Shown in pieces: positions 1 to 6,666 of a DNA stretch of 6,696 bases; within the stretch, counting starts at the first letter, position 1; each line of letters starts with the position of its first letter. The DNA lies in assembly GCA_023386395.1 (NCBI GenBank), contig JAEWJV010000282.1, positions 1-6,696 on the forward strand, in the 5' to 3' direction. The stretch comes from Bacteroidota bacterium. Lineage in GTDB: Bacteria > Bacteroidota > Bacteroidia > Chitinophagales > Chitinophagaceae. The notes under the pieces were generated by a model. It did not search any database. It was not told the DNA's origin and worked only from the letters and a program-made list of their open reading frames with translations. The translations under genes and the position numbers were made by a program.

Positions 1-483
1 GATATGACCGACGAAGCCTTATCCATTGTAAAAGCTGTTGATGAAAGATACAGCCCGGACAAGCATAATCCATGGAATGAAATTGAGTGCGGCGATCACT
101 ATGCAAGGGCAATGGCTTCATGGGGTGTGATGCTGGCGCTGGAAGATTATTATTACAATGGCCCGCAAGGTATTATTGGTTTCAATCCTAAATTTCAGCC
201 TTCATATTTTGAAGGGTTTTTTACAACAGCCGAAGCATGGGGAAACATCAAACAGGATATACAAAATGATCAACAAAAAAATTCAATAGTTTTAAAGTAT
301 GGCAAACTTACATTGCAACAAATACAGTTGCATTGTGATAAAAAGCCTGTGGATATAAAAATGCTTGTCAATAATAAACCTCTTAAAAGTATTTTTTCAT
401 ACGATGATAATACGGCTTCTGTAAGGTTTGATAATATTTCATTGCAGGCTGATGATAATGTTGATATATTGATCGCTTATTAA
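1..483 (+). CDS. GH116 (GBA2-like) glycoside hydrolase, C-terminal part, 5' end outside window
   Basis: This is the last 160 residues of a glycoside hydrolase family 116 protein. The reading frame is open from base 1, so the ATG at position 4 is an internal methionine and not the start. The diagnostic stretch is NPWNEIECG followed by YARAMASW (residues 23-38 of the visible part). In characterised GH116 enzymes such as TxGH116, the Glu and Arg of this motif (here E27 and R36) bind the sugar hydroxyls in the -1 site. The following FFTTAEAWG segment and C-terminal beta strands are also typical of the family end. The nucleophile and acid/base lie upstream and cannot be checked. Known GH116 activities include beta-glucosidase and beta-xylosidase; the substrate here is unknown. 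The stop is 32 bp before araB, suggesting co-transcription. It is only distantly similar to the second GH116 protein at 2219-4846. Confidence 0.9.
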   Translation, partial: DMTDEALSIVKAVDERYSPDKHNPWNEIECGDHYARAMASWGVMLALEDYYYNGPQGIIGFNPKFQPSYFEGFFTTAEAWGNIKQDIQNDQQKNSIVLKYGKLTLQQIQLHCDKKPVDIKMLVNNKPLKSIFSYDDNTASVRFDNISLQADDNVDILIAY

Positions 484-515
484 AATGAAGTTTATTAGTT
501 GTGAATATTTTGCTT

Positions 516-2183
516 ATGAATAGAGCTTATGTTATTGGAGTTGATTATGGAACGGATTCTGTACGCACCATTATTGTAGATACATATAACGGGGCTGAAG
601 TTGCTGCGTCAACATTTGAATATCCGAGGTGGAAAAAACAGTTGTATTGTAATGCAGAAGTGAATGAATTCCGCCAGCATCCGCTGGATTATATTGAAGG
701 CTTGGAGTTTACAATAAAAGAATGCCTGCAAAAAGCAGGTGATGATGTTCGTAATAACATCAAAGCTATTTCAATAGATACTACAGGTTCTTCTCCTGTG
801 GCGGTTGATGAAACGGGAACGCCATTAGCATTGCATGAAGGTTTTGCGCATGATGCCGATGCTATGTTTGTTTTATGGAAAGATCATTCTTCTGCACAGG
901 AAGCGGAAGAGATAAATAATCATGCAAAAAATTTCGACATAAACTACTTAAAATATGTAGGCGGCGTTTATTCATCTGAATGGTACTGGAGCAAATTGCT
1001 GCATATTTTGCGTATAAATAAAAAAGTAAAAGATGCCTGTTACAACTGGGTGGAACATGCAGACTGGATGCCGTTTTTATTAACCGGCGGTAAACATATT
1101 TCAGAAATGAAACACGGTGTTTGCACAGCAGGGCATAAAGGTTTGTGGGCAGAAGAATGGAACGGTTTTCCGCCGGAAGATTTCTTTACTTCATTAGACC
1201 CGTTGCTTGCCGGTTATGTTTCCAAACTTCCATCAACAACTTATACGGCAGATAAATCTGCGGGAAATTTATCACAGGAATGGACTGACAAATTAGGCTT
1301 GTCAACCAGTGTTATTGTGGGTATTGGTGCAATGGATGCACACATGGGCGCCGTTGGCGGACAGATTGAGCCTTATTATTTAAGCAAGGTAATGGGCACT
1401 TCCACCTGCGACATGCTGGTAGCGCCTGCGGAAGATATGCAGGGTAAATTTGTACAAGGTATTTGTGGTTTGGTAAACGGTTCTGTTATTCCCGGCATGA
1501 TTGGTATGGAAGCAGGGCAATCTGCATTTGGCGATGTATATGCCTGGTTCAAAAATTTATTGTCCTGGCCTTTGCACCTTGCAACGGATGTGCTGGATGA
1601 AAGCACGATCAAATCAATAACCGATAAAATAATTCCCGCGTTAAGCCAACAGGCGTCTATGATGCCTTTGCATGAACACAATGAATTAAGCCTTGATTGG
1701 TTCAATGGCCGCCGTACACCCAATGCAAATGCGTTATTAACAAGTACTGTTACCGGCCTCGATTTAGGCAGTGACGCTATAAAAATATTTTATTCTTTAG
1801 CCGAAGCTACCTGCTTTGGTGCGAAGGCAATTGTTGAATGTTTCACCAATCAAAATATTCCTGTTAAAGGATTAATTGGCATTGGTGGGGTTGCCAAAAA
1901 ATCACCGTTCATCATGCAGATGATGGCAGACGTGATGAATATGCCCATCAAAATAAATAAATCGGAGCAGACATGTGCTTTGGGTGCGGCTATGTTTGCA
2001 GCTACTGTTGCCGGTGTTTACAGTAAGGTGGAAGATGCCATGCAGGCAATGGGGCAGGGGTTTGATGTTGAATATTATCCCGATAAAAATAAAATTGATA
2101 TTTATCAGCATCGTTATAAAAAATACCTCGGGCTGGGAACTTATATAGAAAGCAATATCGCGAAAGAAGCGGTGAATGCTTAA
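516..2183 (+). CDS. araB: L-ribulokinase AraB (FGGY carbohydrate kinase)
   Basis: This cytoplasmic enzyme phosphorylates L-ribulose to L-ribulose 5-phosphate with ATP, the second step of bacterial L-arabinose breakdown. The 555-residue product is close to the ~566 residues of E. coli AraB and matches it along its length. Visible landmarks are the phosphate loop D10YGTDS near the N-terminus, DTTGSSP at 88-94, VLWKDH ending at H124, the YSSEWYW segment, GAMDAHMGAVGG with the likely catalytic base D274, GTSTCDML, WFNGRRTPNAN from W395, and the C-terminal FGGY segment starting GIGGVAKKS near 455. An in-frame GTG at 501 would add five residues (MNILL). The ATG at 516 is preferred because it puts the conserved YVIGVDYG strand at the usual distance from the N-terminus. 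No Shine-Dalgarno is seen, as is usual in Bacteroidota. No araA or araD is adjacent; instead it sits between two GH116 genes. Other FGGY pentulose kinases are less likely given the AraB-specific motifs, although AraB enzymes can accept several ribuloses and xyluloses. Confidence 0.95.
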   Translation: MNRAYVIGVDYGTDSVRTIIVDTYNGAEVAASTFEYPRWKKQLYCNAEVNEFRQHPLDYIEGLEFTIKECLQKAGDDVRNNIKAISIDTTGSSPVAVDETGTPLALHEGFAHDADAMFVLWKDHSSAQEAEEINNHAKNFDINYLKYVGGVYSSEWYWSKLLHILRINKKVKDACYNWVEHADWMPFLLTGGKHISEMKHGVCTAGHKGLWAEEWNGFPPEDFFTSLDPLLAGYVSKLPSTTYTADKSAGNLSQEWTDKLGLSTSVIVGIGAMDAHMGAVGGQIEPYYLSKVMGTSTCDMLVAPAEDMQGKFVQGICGLVNGSVIPGMIGMEAGQSAFGDVYAWFKNLLSWPLHLATDVLDESTIKSITDKIIPALSQQASMMPLHEHNELSLDWFNGRRTPNANALLTSTVTGLDLGSDAIKIFYSLAEATCFGAKAIVECFTNQNIPVKGLIGIGGVAKKSPFIMQMMADVMNMPIKINKSEQTCALGAAMFAATVAGVYSKVEDAMQAMGQGFDVEYYPDKNKIDIYQHRYKKYLGLGTYIESNIAKEAVNA

Positions 2184-2218
2184 GTCATCAGAAACTATCA
2201 TTCATTAAATAAATTGAT

Positions 2219-2308
2219 ATGAATAAATTTCAAAAACGCCGTTCTTTTTTAAAGTCTGTTGTACTTGGCGGAACAGGCATTGCCGTTAGCCCGGCTATCA
2301 TAAGGGCA
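2219..2308 (+). other. Twin-arginine (Tat) signal peptide of the GH116 enzyme
   Basis: Residues 1-30 have a basic N-region with the KRRSFLK motif, a short hydrophobic region (SVVLGGTGIAVSPAII) rich in Gly and Ala as in Tat signals, and a probable signal-peptidase I site ending IIRA before E31. No Cys follows, so a lipoprotein is not expected. Tat export implies the enzyme is folded, and any cofactor is loaded, in the cytoplasm before transport. Confidence 0.8.
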
Positions 2309-4846
2309 GAAGACACCATTGTTGAAACGCCGGGAAGCATTGAACAAAAAAATGTACCGTCCACGGGAAGAAAATATAACAGTCCATACACAGGTGAATA
2401 TTTAAACCGCATTGCATTCCCCGTTGGTGGTTTAGGCGCAGGCATGTTCTGCCTCGAAGGCACTGGTGCTATTTCGCACATGAGCATACGCAACAGGCCG
2501 GAGATTTATCATGAGCCCTCGCTGTTTTCCGCCATTGCCATTAAAGGGTTAAAGAATGGCGTTAAAGTGCTGGAAGGCCAGGTGCCAGACTGGAAGATGT
2601 TTGGTGCAAGAGGAACAGGTAATGGCGCTGCAGGCACCACGTATGGCTTGCCGCGTTTTCAAAATGCAACATTCAAAACACATTTTCCATTTGCAACAAT
2701 TCAATTGCAGGATGATGATATTCCTTTGCAGGTTTCTGTAAAAGGCTGGAGCCCTTTTATTCCAACAGATGAAGACAACAGCAGCCTTCCTGCGGGTGCA
2801 TTGGAATACACTTTCACCAATAAAACAACACAAAGTTTTGAAGCTGTTTTTTCATTCAATACAAAAAATTTTTTAGCGAATACGGATACCGCAGTTAATA
2901 AAATTGCTGGCATTAATAATGGATTTATATTGAAACAGGGCGCTGCGAAAGATAAGCCCGAAACTGAAGGCAACTTCGCTGTATTTACAGATGACAATAA
3001 TACAATTGTTGATCATTGCTGGTTTCGCGGCGGCTGGTGGGATCCTTTAACCATGGCATGGAATACAGTACACGATGTAAAAACTAGGACCAGCGAACCT
3101 GTTGAAAAAGATGCACCGGGCGCATCTTTATTCGTGCCTTTTACATTGGCCGCAGGCGCATCTAAAACAATTAAATTAATGATGACTTGGTATATCCCGG
3201 AAACAACGATGCATATTGGTGAAATTATTTTAGACGAAAAGAAAGATTGCAGCCCTGAAAGTGGATGTTGTGCGGCGCCTGAAGATTTGGGTGTTGCAAA
3301 CGGAAAGAAAAGTCCTTCATCAAACTATAAACCCTGGTACAGCAGCCGCTTTGCAAATGTTGAAGAAGTGGCCGGTTACTGGAAAAAGAATTACAATGAT
3401 TTGTATTCAAAATCAAAATTATTTTCGGAAGCTTTTTATGCAAGCACGCTGCCGCCTGAAGTAATGGAAGCAGTCGCGGCCAATCTTACCATATTAAAAT
3501 CGCCAACTGTTTTGCGCCAATATGATGGCAGGCTATGGGCATGGGAAGGTTGCGGTGATGATGGCGGTTGTTGTCATGGGTCCTGCACACATGTATGGAA
3601 TTATGCGCAGGCTATGCCGCACCTGTTTTCTGCGCTTGAAAAAACTTTGCGCAATACAGAATTTTGCGAGAACCAGAATAAAGCAGGCCACCAGGGCTTC
3701 AGGGCGAATCTTCCAATCAGTCCTTTAAAGCATGATTTTCATGCAGCATCAGACGGACAGTTGGGCGGCATTATGAAGGTATATCGTGAATGGCGCATAA
3801 GCGGCGATAATGATTGGCTGCGCAGAATATATCCTGTTGTAAAAACAAGCATGGATTATTGCATTGCAACCTGGGACCCTAAAAATAAAGGTGTGATTGA
3901 GGAGCCGCATCATAATACCTATGATATAGAGTTTTGGGGGCCTGATGGCATGATAACCTCTTTTTATCTGGGTGCATTAACAGCTATTATTTTAATGGGC
4001 AAACATTTGAATAAAGATGTAAGCCAATATGAAGATTTGTATAAGAAAGGTAAAGAGCAGCTTGAAACAAATTTGTTTGACGGTGAATATTTTTTCCAGG
4101 ATATTGAATATAAGAATCTGAAAGCGGAGAATCCGGCAACAGCGCAATCGTTTGGGGGAAGTTATTCTGCTGAAGCAATAGAAATTTTAAAACAGGAAGG
4201 GCCGAAATATCAATACGGCAAAGGCTGTTTGAGTGATGGCATTTTAGGGGCCTGGATTGGCAGTATGTGTGCATTGCCAACATTTGTTGATGATAAAAAA
4301 GTAAGTAGCCATTTGCTGGCTATTCATAAACACAATTTAAAAACATCATTGAAAGAACATGCCAATCCGCAGCGGCCTGCATATGCATTAGGCGATGAAG
4401 GCGGCCTTTTATTATGCACATGGCCAAAAGGCGGTAAGTTATCATTACCATTTGTTTACAGCGATGAAGTATGGACCGGCATTGAATACCAGGTGGCTGC
4501 ACATCTCATGGAAATGGGCCATGTACAGCAAGGTTTGGATGTTGTACAACTATGCCGCAGCCGTTATGATGGCAGGATACGCAATCCTTTCAACGAATAT
4601 GAATGTGGCCATTGGTATGCCCGTGCTATGAGCAGTTATGGTATGCTGCAGGCATTAACCGGCGTGCGTTATGATGCTGTTGATAAAACATTATATGTTG
4701 ATTCAAAGATTGGCGACTTTACTTCTTTCCTTTCAACCGCAACAGGTTTTGGAACTGTGAATTTTAAAGCAGGCAAGGCCTCTGTGAAAGTTCTGTACGG
4801 TAAAATTGATATTGATAAAACAGTTGTTGGCAATAAAAAAGCTTGA
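2219..4846 (+). CDS. GH116 (GBA2-like) glycoside hydrolase with Tat signal peptide, complete
   Basis: This 875-residue retaining beta-glycosidase of family GH116 is probably exported to the periplasm. The N-terminus carries a twin-arginine signal (KRRSFLK, R7-R8) followed by a weakly hydrophobic stretch, with likely cleavage after IIRA at residue 30; there is no lipobox. The N-terminal beta-sandwich begins around residue 62 (LNRIAFPVGGLGAGMFCLEG). The alpha/alpha-barrel catalytic domain spans roughly 400-860 and contains the family stretch CCHGSCTHVWNYAQAM (451-466). The probable nucleophile is E561 in GVIEEPHHNTYD. The probable acid/base is D673 in GCLSDGILGAW. The -1 site residues are E793 and R802 in NPFNEYECGHWYARAM. 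These assignments come from motif matching to TxGH116 and GBA2. The protein is unusually cysteine-rich for an exported enzyme (C344, C350-C351, C445, C451-C452, C456, C796). The substrate cannot be read from sequence; beta-glucosides or beta-xylosides fit the family. The stop codon overlaps the next start by one base. Confidence 0.93.
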   Translation: MNKFQKRRSFLKSVVLGGTGIAVSPAIIRAEDTIVETPGSIEQKNVPSTGRKYNSPYTGEYLNRIAFPVGGLGAGMFCLEGTGAISHMSIRNRPEIYHEPSLFSAIAIKGLKNGVKVLEGQVPDWKMFGARGTGNGAAGTTYGLPRFQNATFKTHFPFATIQLQDDDIPLQVSVKGWSPFIPTDEDNSSLPAGALEYTFTNKTTQSFEAVFSFNTKNFLANTDTAVNKIAGINNGFILKQGAAKDKPETEGNFAVFTDDNNTIVDHCWFRGGWWDPLTMAWNTVHDVKTRTSEPVEKDAPGASLFVPFTLAAGASKTIKLMMTWYIPETTMHIGEIILDEKKDCSPESGCCAAPEDLGVANGKKSPSSNYKPWYSSRFANVEEVAGYWKKNYNDLYSKSKLFSEAFYASTLPPEVMEAVAANLTILKSPTVLRQYDGRLWAWEGCGDDGGCCHGSCTHVWNYAQAMPHLFSALEKTLRNTEFCENQNKAGHQGFRANLPISPLKHDFHAASDGQLGGIMKVYREWRISGDNDWLRRIYPVVKTSMDYCIATWDPKNKGVIEEPHHNTYDIEFWGPDGMITSFYLGALTAIILMGKHLNKDVSQYEDLYKKGKEQLETNLFDGEYFFQDIEYKNLKAENPATAQSFGGSYSAEAIEILKQEGPKYQYGKGCLSDGILGAWIGSMCALPTFVDDKKVSSHLLAIHKHNLKTSLKEHANPQRPAYALGDEGGLLLCTWPKGGKLSLPFVYSDEVWTGIEYQVAAHLMEMGHVQQGLDVVQLCRSRYDGRIRNPFNEYECGHWYARAMSSYGMLQALTGVRYDAVDKTLYVDSKIGDFTSFLSTATGFGTVNFKAGKASVKVLYGKIDIDKTVVGNKKA

Positions 4847-5205
4847 TGGAAAATTTGTGTGCTGATAAAGACAGGGTAGTGGCTTTACGATACATTATGC
4901 GCAATGGAAATGGTGAAATACTGGCTGATACCATGCAAACAGTGCCGGTAAATTATTTGCATGGCTCGGGAGGAATATTATCTGCGCTTCAACAACAAAT
5001 AAAGGGATTAAAGACTGGTGATAAAAAGAAAATATATCTTTTTAAAGAAAGCAGTGAAGCAGATGATGATTTTGAATTTGATGTGATTATTGATGATGTA
5101 CGTGAAGCACTTCCTGAAGAAATAGTACTGGGTTACCCTGTACAAATAACAACAAAGATTTGCAACAATGACTGTAGTTGCTATACAAATGAATCGCCGG
5201 CATAA
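4846..5205 (+). CDS. SlyD-like FKBP protein, compact, without insert-in-flap domain, Cys-rich tail
   Basis: This 119-residue protein resembles SlyD-type FKBP peptidyl-prolyl isomerases and chaperones. Matching segments are VVALRYIMRNGNGEILADT (11-29), the hallmark PVNYLHGSGGIL (34-45), and ALQQQIKGLKTGDKK (47-61). SlyD then normally has a flap with an AYG motif and a ~50-residue insert-in-flap (IF) chaperone domain. Here FKESSEADDD (66-75) leads straight into the final strand FEFDVIIDDVREALPEEI (76-93), which resembles the FEVEVLDVREAT end of SlyD. Both the IF domain and the flap Tyr therefore appear lost, so isomerase or chaperone activity may be reduced or altered. The tail carries C106, C110 and C112 (CNNDCSC) in place of the His-rich metal tail of SlyD. 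The ATG at 4846 shares its A with the upstream TGA (TGATG), implying translational coupling to the GH116 gene. A TTG at 4843 is in frame but less likely as the start. The FKBP call is from motif memory. Confidence 0.75.
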   Translation: MENLCADKDRVVALRYIMRNGNGEILADTMQTVPVNYLHGSGGILSALQQQIKGLKTGDKKKIYLFKESSEADDDFEFDVIIDDVREALPEEIVLGYPVQITTKICNNDCSCYTNESPA

Positions 5206-5211
5206 ATGTTT

Positions 5212-5259
5212 CTTTGCGCCTTGGTTCAATCACAATCACGGAGGCTGAAAGACACGAAG
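5212..5259 (+). repeat. Degenerate palindromic intergenic repeat (CTTTG.GCCT type)
   Basis: The 88-bp gap between the FKBP-like and GTPase genes contains CTTTGCGCCTTGGTT (5212-5226) and, after a short loop, CACGGAGGCTGAAAG (5237-5251) running into GACACGAAG (to 5259). The two arms are imperfect inverted repeats, with 10 of 15 positions complementary. The wording resembles decayed copies of the dispersed CTTTGTGCCTTTGTGG / AAGACACGAAG palindromes often seen between genes in Bacteroidota and other environmental bacteria. That identification is from memory; the arms themselves are visible. It may separate the GTPase from the upstream operon, but no clear terminator U-tract or promoter is present. 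Confidence 0.5.
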
Positions 5260-5293
5260 TATTATAAAGCATTTGCTATACAAAAACTATTAA

Positions 5294-6364
5294 ATGAACT
5301 TACATTTAATAAGCGGTTTTTTGGGCAGCGGCAAAACAACTGCAATTCAAACCGCTTGCAAAATATTGCAATCAGAAAACAAAAAAGTGGGTGTAATAGC
5401 CAACGACCAGGGAATTATGCTCGTGGATACCGGTTATTTTGAAAGCAACTCTATTCCAAACCGGCAGGTAATCAATGGTTGTTTTTGCTGCAACTACAAT
5501 GCATTGGATGAAAACATTCAATCACTTATACAAACTAATAATCCTGATATAATTTTTGCTGAATCGGTTGGCTCCTGCACAGATATTGTTGCTACAGTAA
5601 TGAAGCCTTTGTTGCAATTCAGGAAAGATATAAATTTAACTGTTTCAACCTTTGCTGATGTGCGCCTGTTGCACATGCTGTTTATTGAGAAGAAAGATTT
5701 ATTTAAAAATGAAGTAAAATATATCTACCAAAAACAACTGGAAGAAGCTGAAACGATTGTTGTTTCAAAAGCGGACCTGGCAACAAAGGAAATGAGTACC
5801 GGTGTGCGTAATTTTTTGCAAAACGAGTATCCGGGTAAAAATGTTATTTATATCAACGGTACTGATGCGATAAGTACAACACAGTGGCTGGCCGGCATAT
5901 CAAACCATATACCAGTTGAGCTGTCTTCATTAAATATCGATTATAATGTATACGGGGCCGGTGAAGCAATGCTTGCCTGGTTAGATGCTGCATTTGAAAT
6001 ATATGATGCGGATGGTAATGCCATTGATGATGCTATTGTATTGGCAAACAACATTTGCCTGCAATTAAAAAATAATAAACTTTCTATAGGGCATTTTAAA
6101 TTACTCATTAACCAACAACTGAAAATAAGCTATACTGGAATACAAGCACCATCCATCCCTTCAACATTACCGGCTGTAAAAGCAGCGGTTATTTTAAATG
6201 CAAGGGTTCAAACAGATCCCGGCACGCTGAGCCGGATCGTTTCAGATGCAATGTATAAGCTGCAAAAAGAAAAAAACTGCACGATCAACATTACCAACTC
6301 GAACGCATTTGTACCAGGTTATCCAAAGCCAACATATCGCATTGCCAATGCTATAATTGCGTGA
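5294..6364 (+). CDS. CobW/P47K-family G3E GTPase (putative metallochaperone)
   Basis: This 356-residue cytoplasmic protein is a G3E-class P-loop GTPase of the CobW/HypB/UreG group, which uses GTP hydrolysis to deliver metals or cofactors to target proteins. It has a Walker A GFLGSGKTT at 8-16, VIANDQGIMLVDT at 34-46 (the ND-type variant of the usual VNEFG segment), a metal-binding CxCC (GCFCC, C63-C65-C66), a Walker B/G3 region IIFAESVGS (86-94) and a G4 base-specificity motif SKAD at 158-161 in place of NKxD. All nucleotide-site elements look intact. The C-terminal part does not look like the standard CobW_C domain. It ends in AFVPGYPKPTYR (338-349), which recalls the ending of a CobW-like subgroup with ND-type switch regions. 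There is no His-rich stretch. The ATG at 5294 places the P-loop at the usual distance from the N-terminus. It lies 88 bp after the SlyD-like gene on the same strand. Metal and client are unknown. Confidence 0.9.
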   Translation: MNLHLISGFLGSGKTTAIQTACKILQSENKKVGVIANDQGIMLVDTGYFESNSIPNRQVINGCFCCNYNALDENIQSLIQTNNPDIIFAESVGSCTDIVATVMKPLLQFRKDINLTVSTFADVRLLHMLFIEKKDLFKNEVKYIYQKQLEEAETIVVSKADLATKEMSTGVRNFLQNEYPGKNVIYINGTDAISTTQWLAGISNHIPVELSSLNIDYNVYGAGEAMLAWLDAAFEIYDADGNAIDDAIVLANNICLQLKNNKLSIGHFKLLINQQLKISYTGIQAPSIPSTLPAVKAAVILNARVQTDPGTLSRIVSDAMYKLQKEKNCTINITNSNAFVPGYPKPTYRIANAIIA

Positions 6365-6387
6365 AAAAATATGTAGCCGGAATGATA

Positions 6388-6461
6388 GGCGCCCCGCACT
6401 AGTATTGGGCTATACAGCATTTTATGGCTGTATTTAATTGCCCCGATAAGCGGATGGCGCT
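6388..6461. repeat. Bulged ~74-nt stem-loop downstream of the GTPase gene
   Basis: Three nested pairings can be drawn. The outer stem pairs GCGCCCCGC (6389-6397) with GCGGATGGCGC (6450-6460), nine pairs with a two-base AT bulge. The middle stem pairs GGGC (6407-6410) with GCCC (6440-6443). The inner stem pairs ATACAGC (6412-6418) with GCTGTAT (6427-6433) around an 8-nt loop. This totals about 20 pairs, starting 24 nt after the GTPase stop. It could be a dispersed REP-like or MITE-like repeat, a structured RNA, or a terminator without a strong U-tract. Which one cannot be decided from one copy. Confidence 0.5.
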
Positions 6462-6476
6462 GGCCGTGCCTTTATT

Positions 6477-6509
6477 CAGGTTATGAAAAAAGAAACAATG
6501 GTTAACCTG
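6477..6509. repeat. 7-bp perfect inverted repeat
   Basis: CAGGTTA (6477-6483) and TAACCTG (6503-6509) are perfect inverse complements with a 19-nt A-rich loop. The right arm overlaps the first two bases of the next hairpin (6508-6544), so the two stems could not both form at full length. It may be chance or part of a larger composite repeat. Confidence 0.35.
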
Positions 6510-6544
6510 CCATTGAAGTAATATAAAATATCACTTCAATGGCA
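6508..6544. terminator. Perfect 12-bp hairpin, candidate transcription terminator
   Basis: TGCCATTGAAGT (6508-6519) pairs perfectly with ACTTCAATGGCA (6533-6544) around a 13-nt AT-rich loop. It lies between the end of the operon and a new gene, where a terminator is expected. No U-run follows on the + strand. On the - strand a T-rich stretch (TTCTTTTTTC) occurs about 17 bases past the stem. The hairpin is certain at sequence level; its role as a terminator is inferred. Confidence 0.45.
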
Positions 6545-6638
6545 TGAACCAAATTATGCCCGGGGTTAAAAAAGCTCACTGCTAAAATTGTATTGCTTTG
6601 TTTTCTGTGGATTACGCAATCAACTTTAAGCTAAGATT

Positions 6639-6646
6639 TATATTTG
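6639..6646 (+). promoter_or_regulatory. Candidate Bacteroidota -7 promoter element (TATATTTG)
   Basis: TATATTTG matches the Bacteroidota primary sigma factor -7 consensus TAnnTTTG exactly and lies 20 bp upstream of the ATG at 6667, giving a short leader. No good TTTG-type -33 element is seen at the expected distance (around 6612-6620); a TTTG at 6597-6600 is too far away. In AT-rich DNA an isolated match can occur by chance. Confidence 0.4.
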
Positions 6647-6666
6647 GTGCATAATTAAATGTAAAG

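Larger units (their letters stand above)
6365..6666. other. Gene-free intergenic region with stacked inverted repeats
   Basis: No reading frame here looks like a protein: all are short and broken. The left third is GC-richer than the flanks and holds a bulged stem-loop; the middle holds two further inverted repeats; the right third is AT-rich and should contain the promoter of the gene starting at 6667. Individual elements are listed separately. Confidence 0.7.

Noticed and set aside
501..515. GTG at 501 as the start of araB
   Set aside because: It is in frame and adds only MNILL, but the ATG at 516 places the conserved YVIGVDYG strand at the normal AraB distance from the N-terminus, and neither site has a Shine-Dalgarno to favour it.
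1376..1723. 115-codon open frame on the - strand inside araB
   Set aside because: It lies wholly within a strongly conserved coding gene, its translation resembles no family, and it is a shadow of the AraB frame.
4843..4845. TTG at 4843 as the start of the FKBP-like gene
   Set aside because: The next codon is an ATG that overlaps the GH116 stop as TGATG, a common coupling arrangement; a rare TTG start is not needed.
1..4846. Recent tandem duplication of GH116 genes
   Set aside because: Outside the NExECGxxYARAM region the two C-termini differ in most positions and are separated by araB, so they look like old, separately kept paralogues.
5008..5272. Two - strand open frames over the FKBP-like gene and following gap
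   Set aside because: They are antisense to a gene with recognisable motifs, cover the palindromic repeat, and have no family resemblance.
5206..5442. 78-codon + strand frame between the FKBP-like and GTPase genes
   Set aside because: It starts inside the degenerate repeat and runs out of frame across the conserved P-loop of the GTPase; the product is basic and low in meaning, as expected of a shadow frame.
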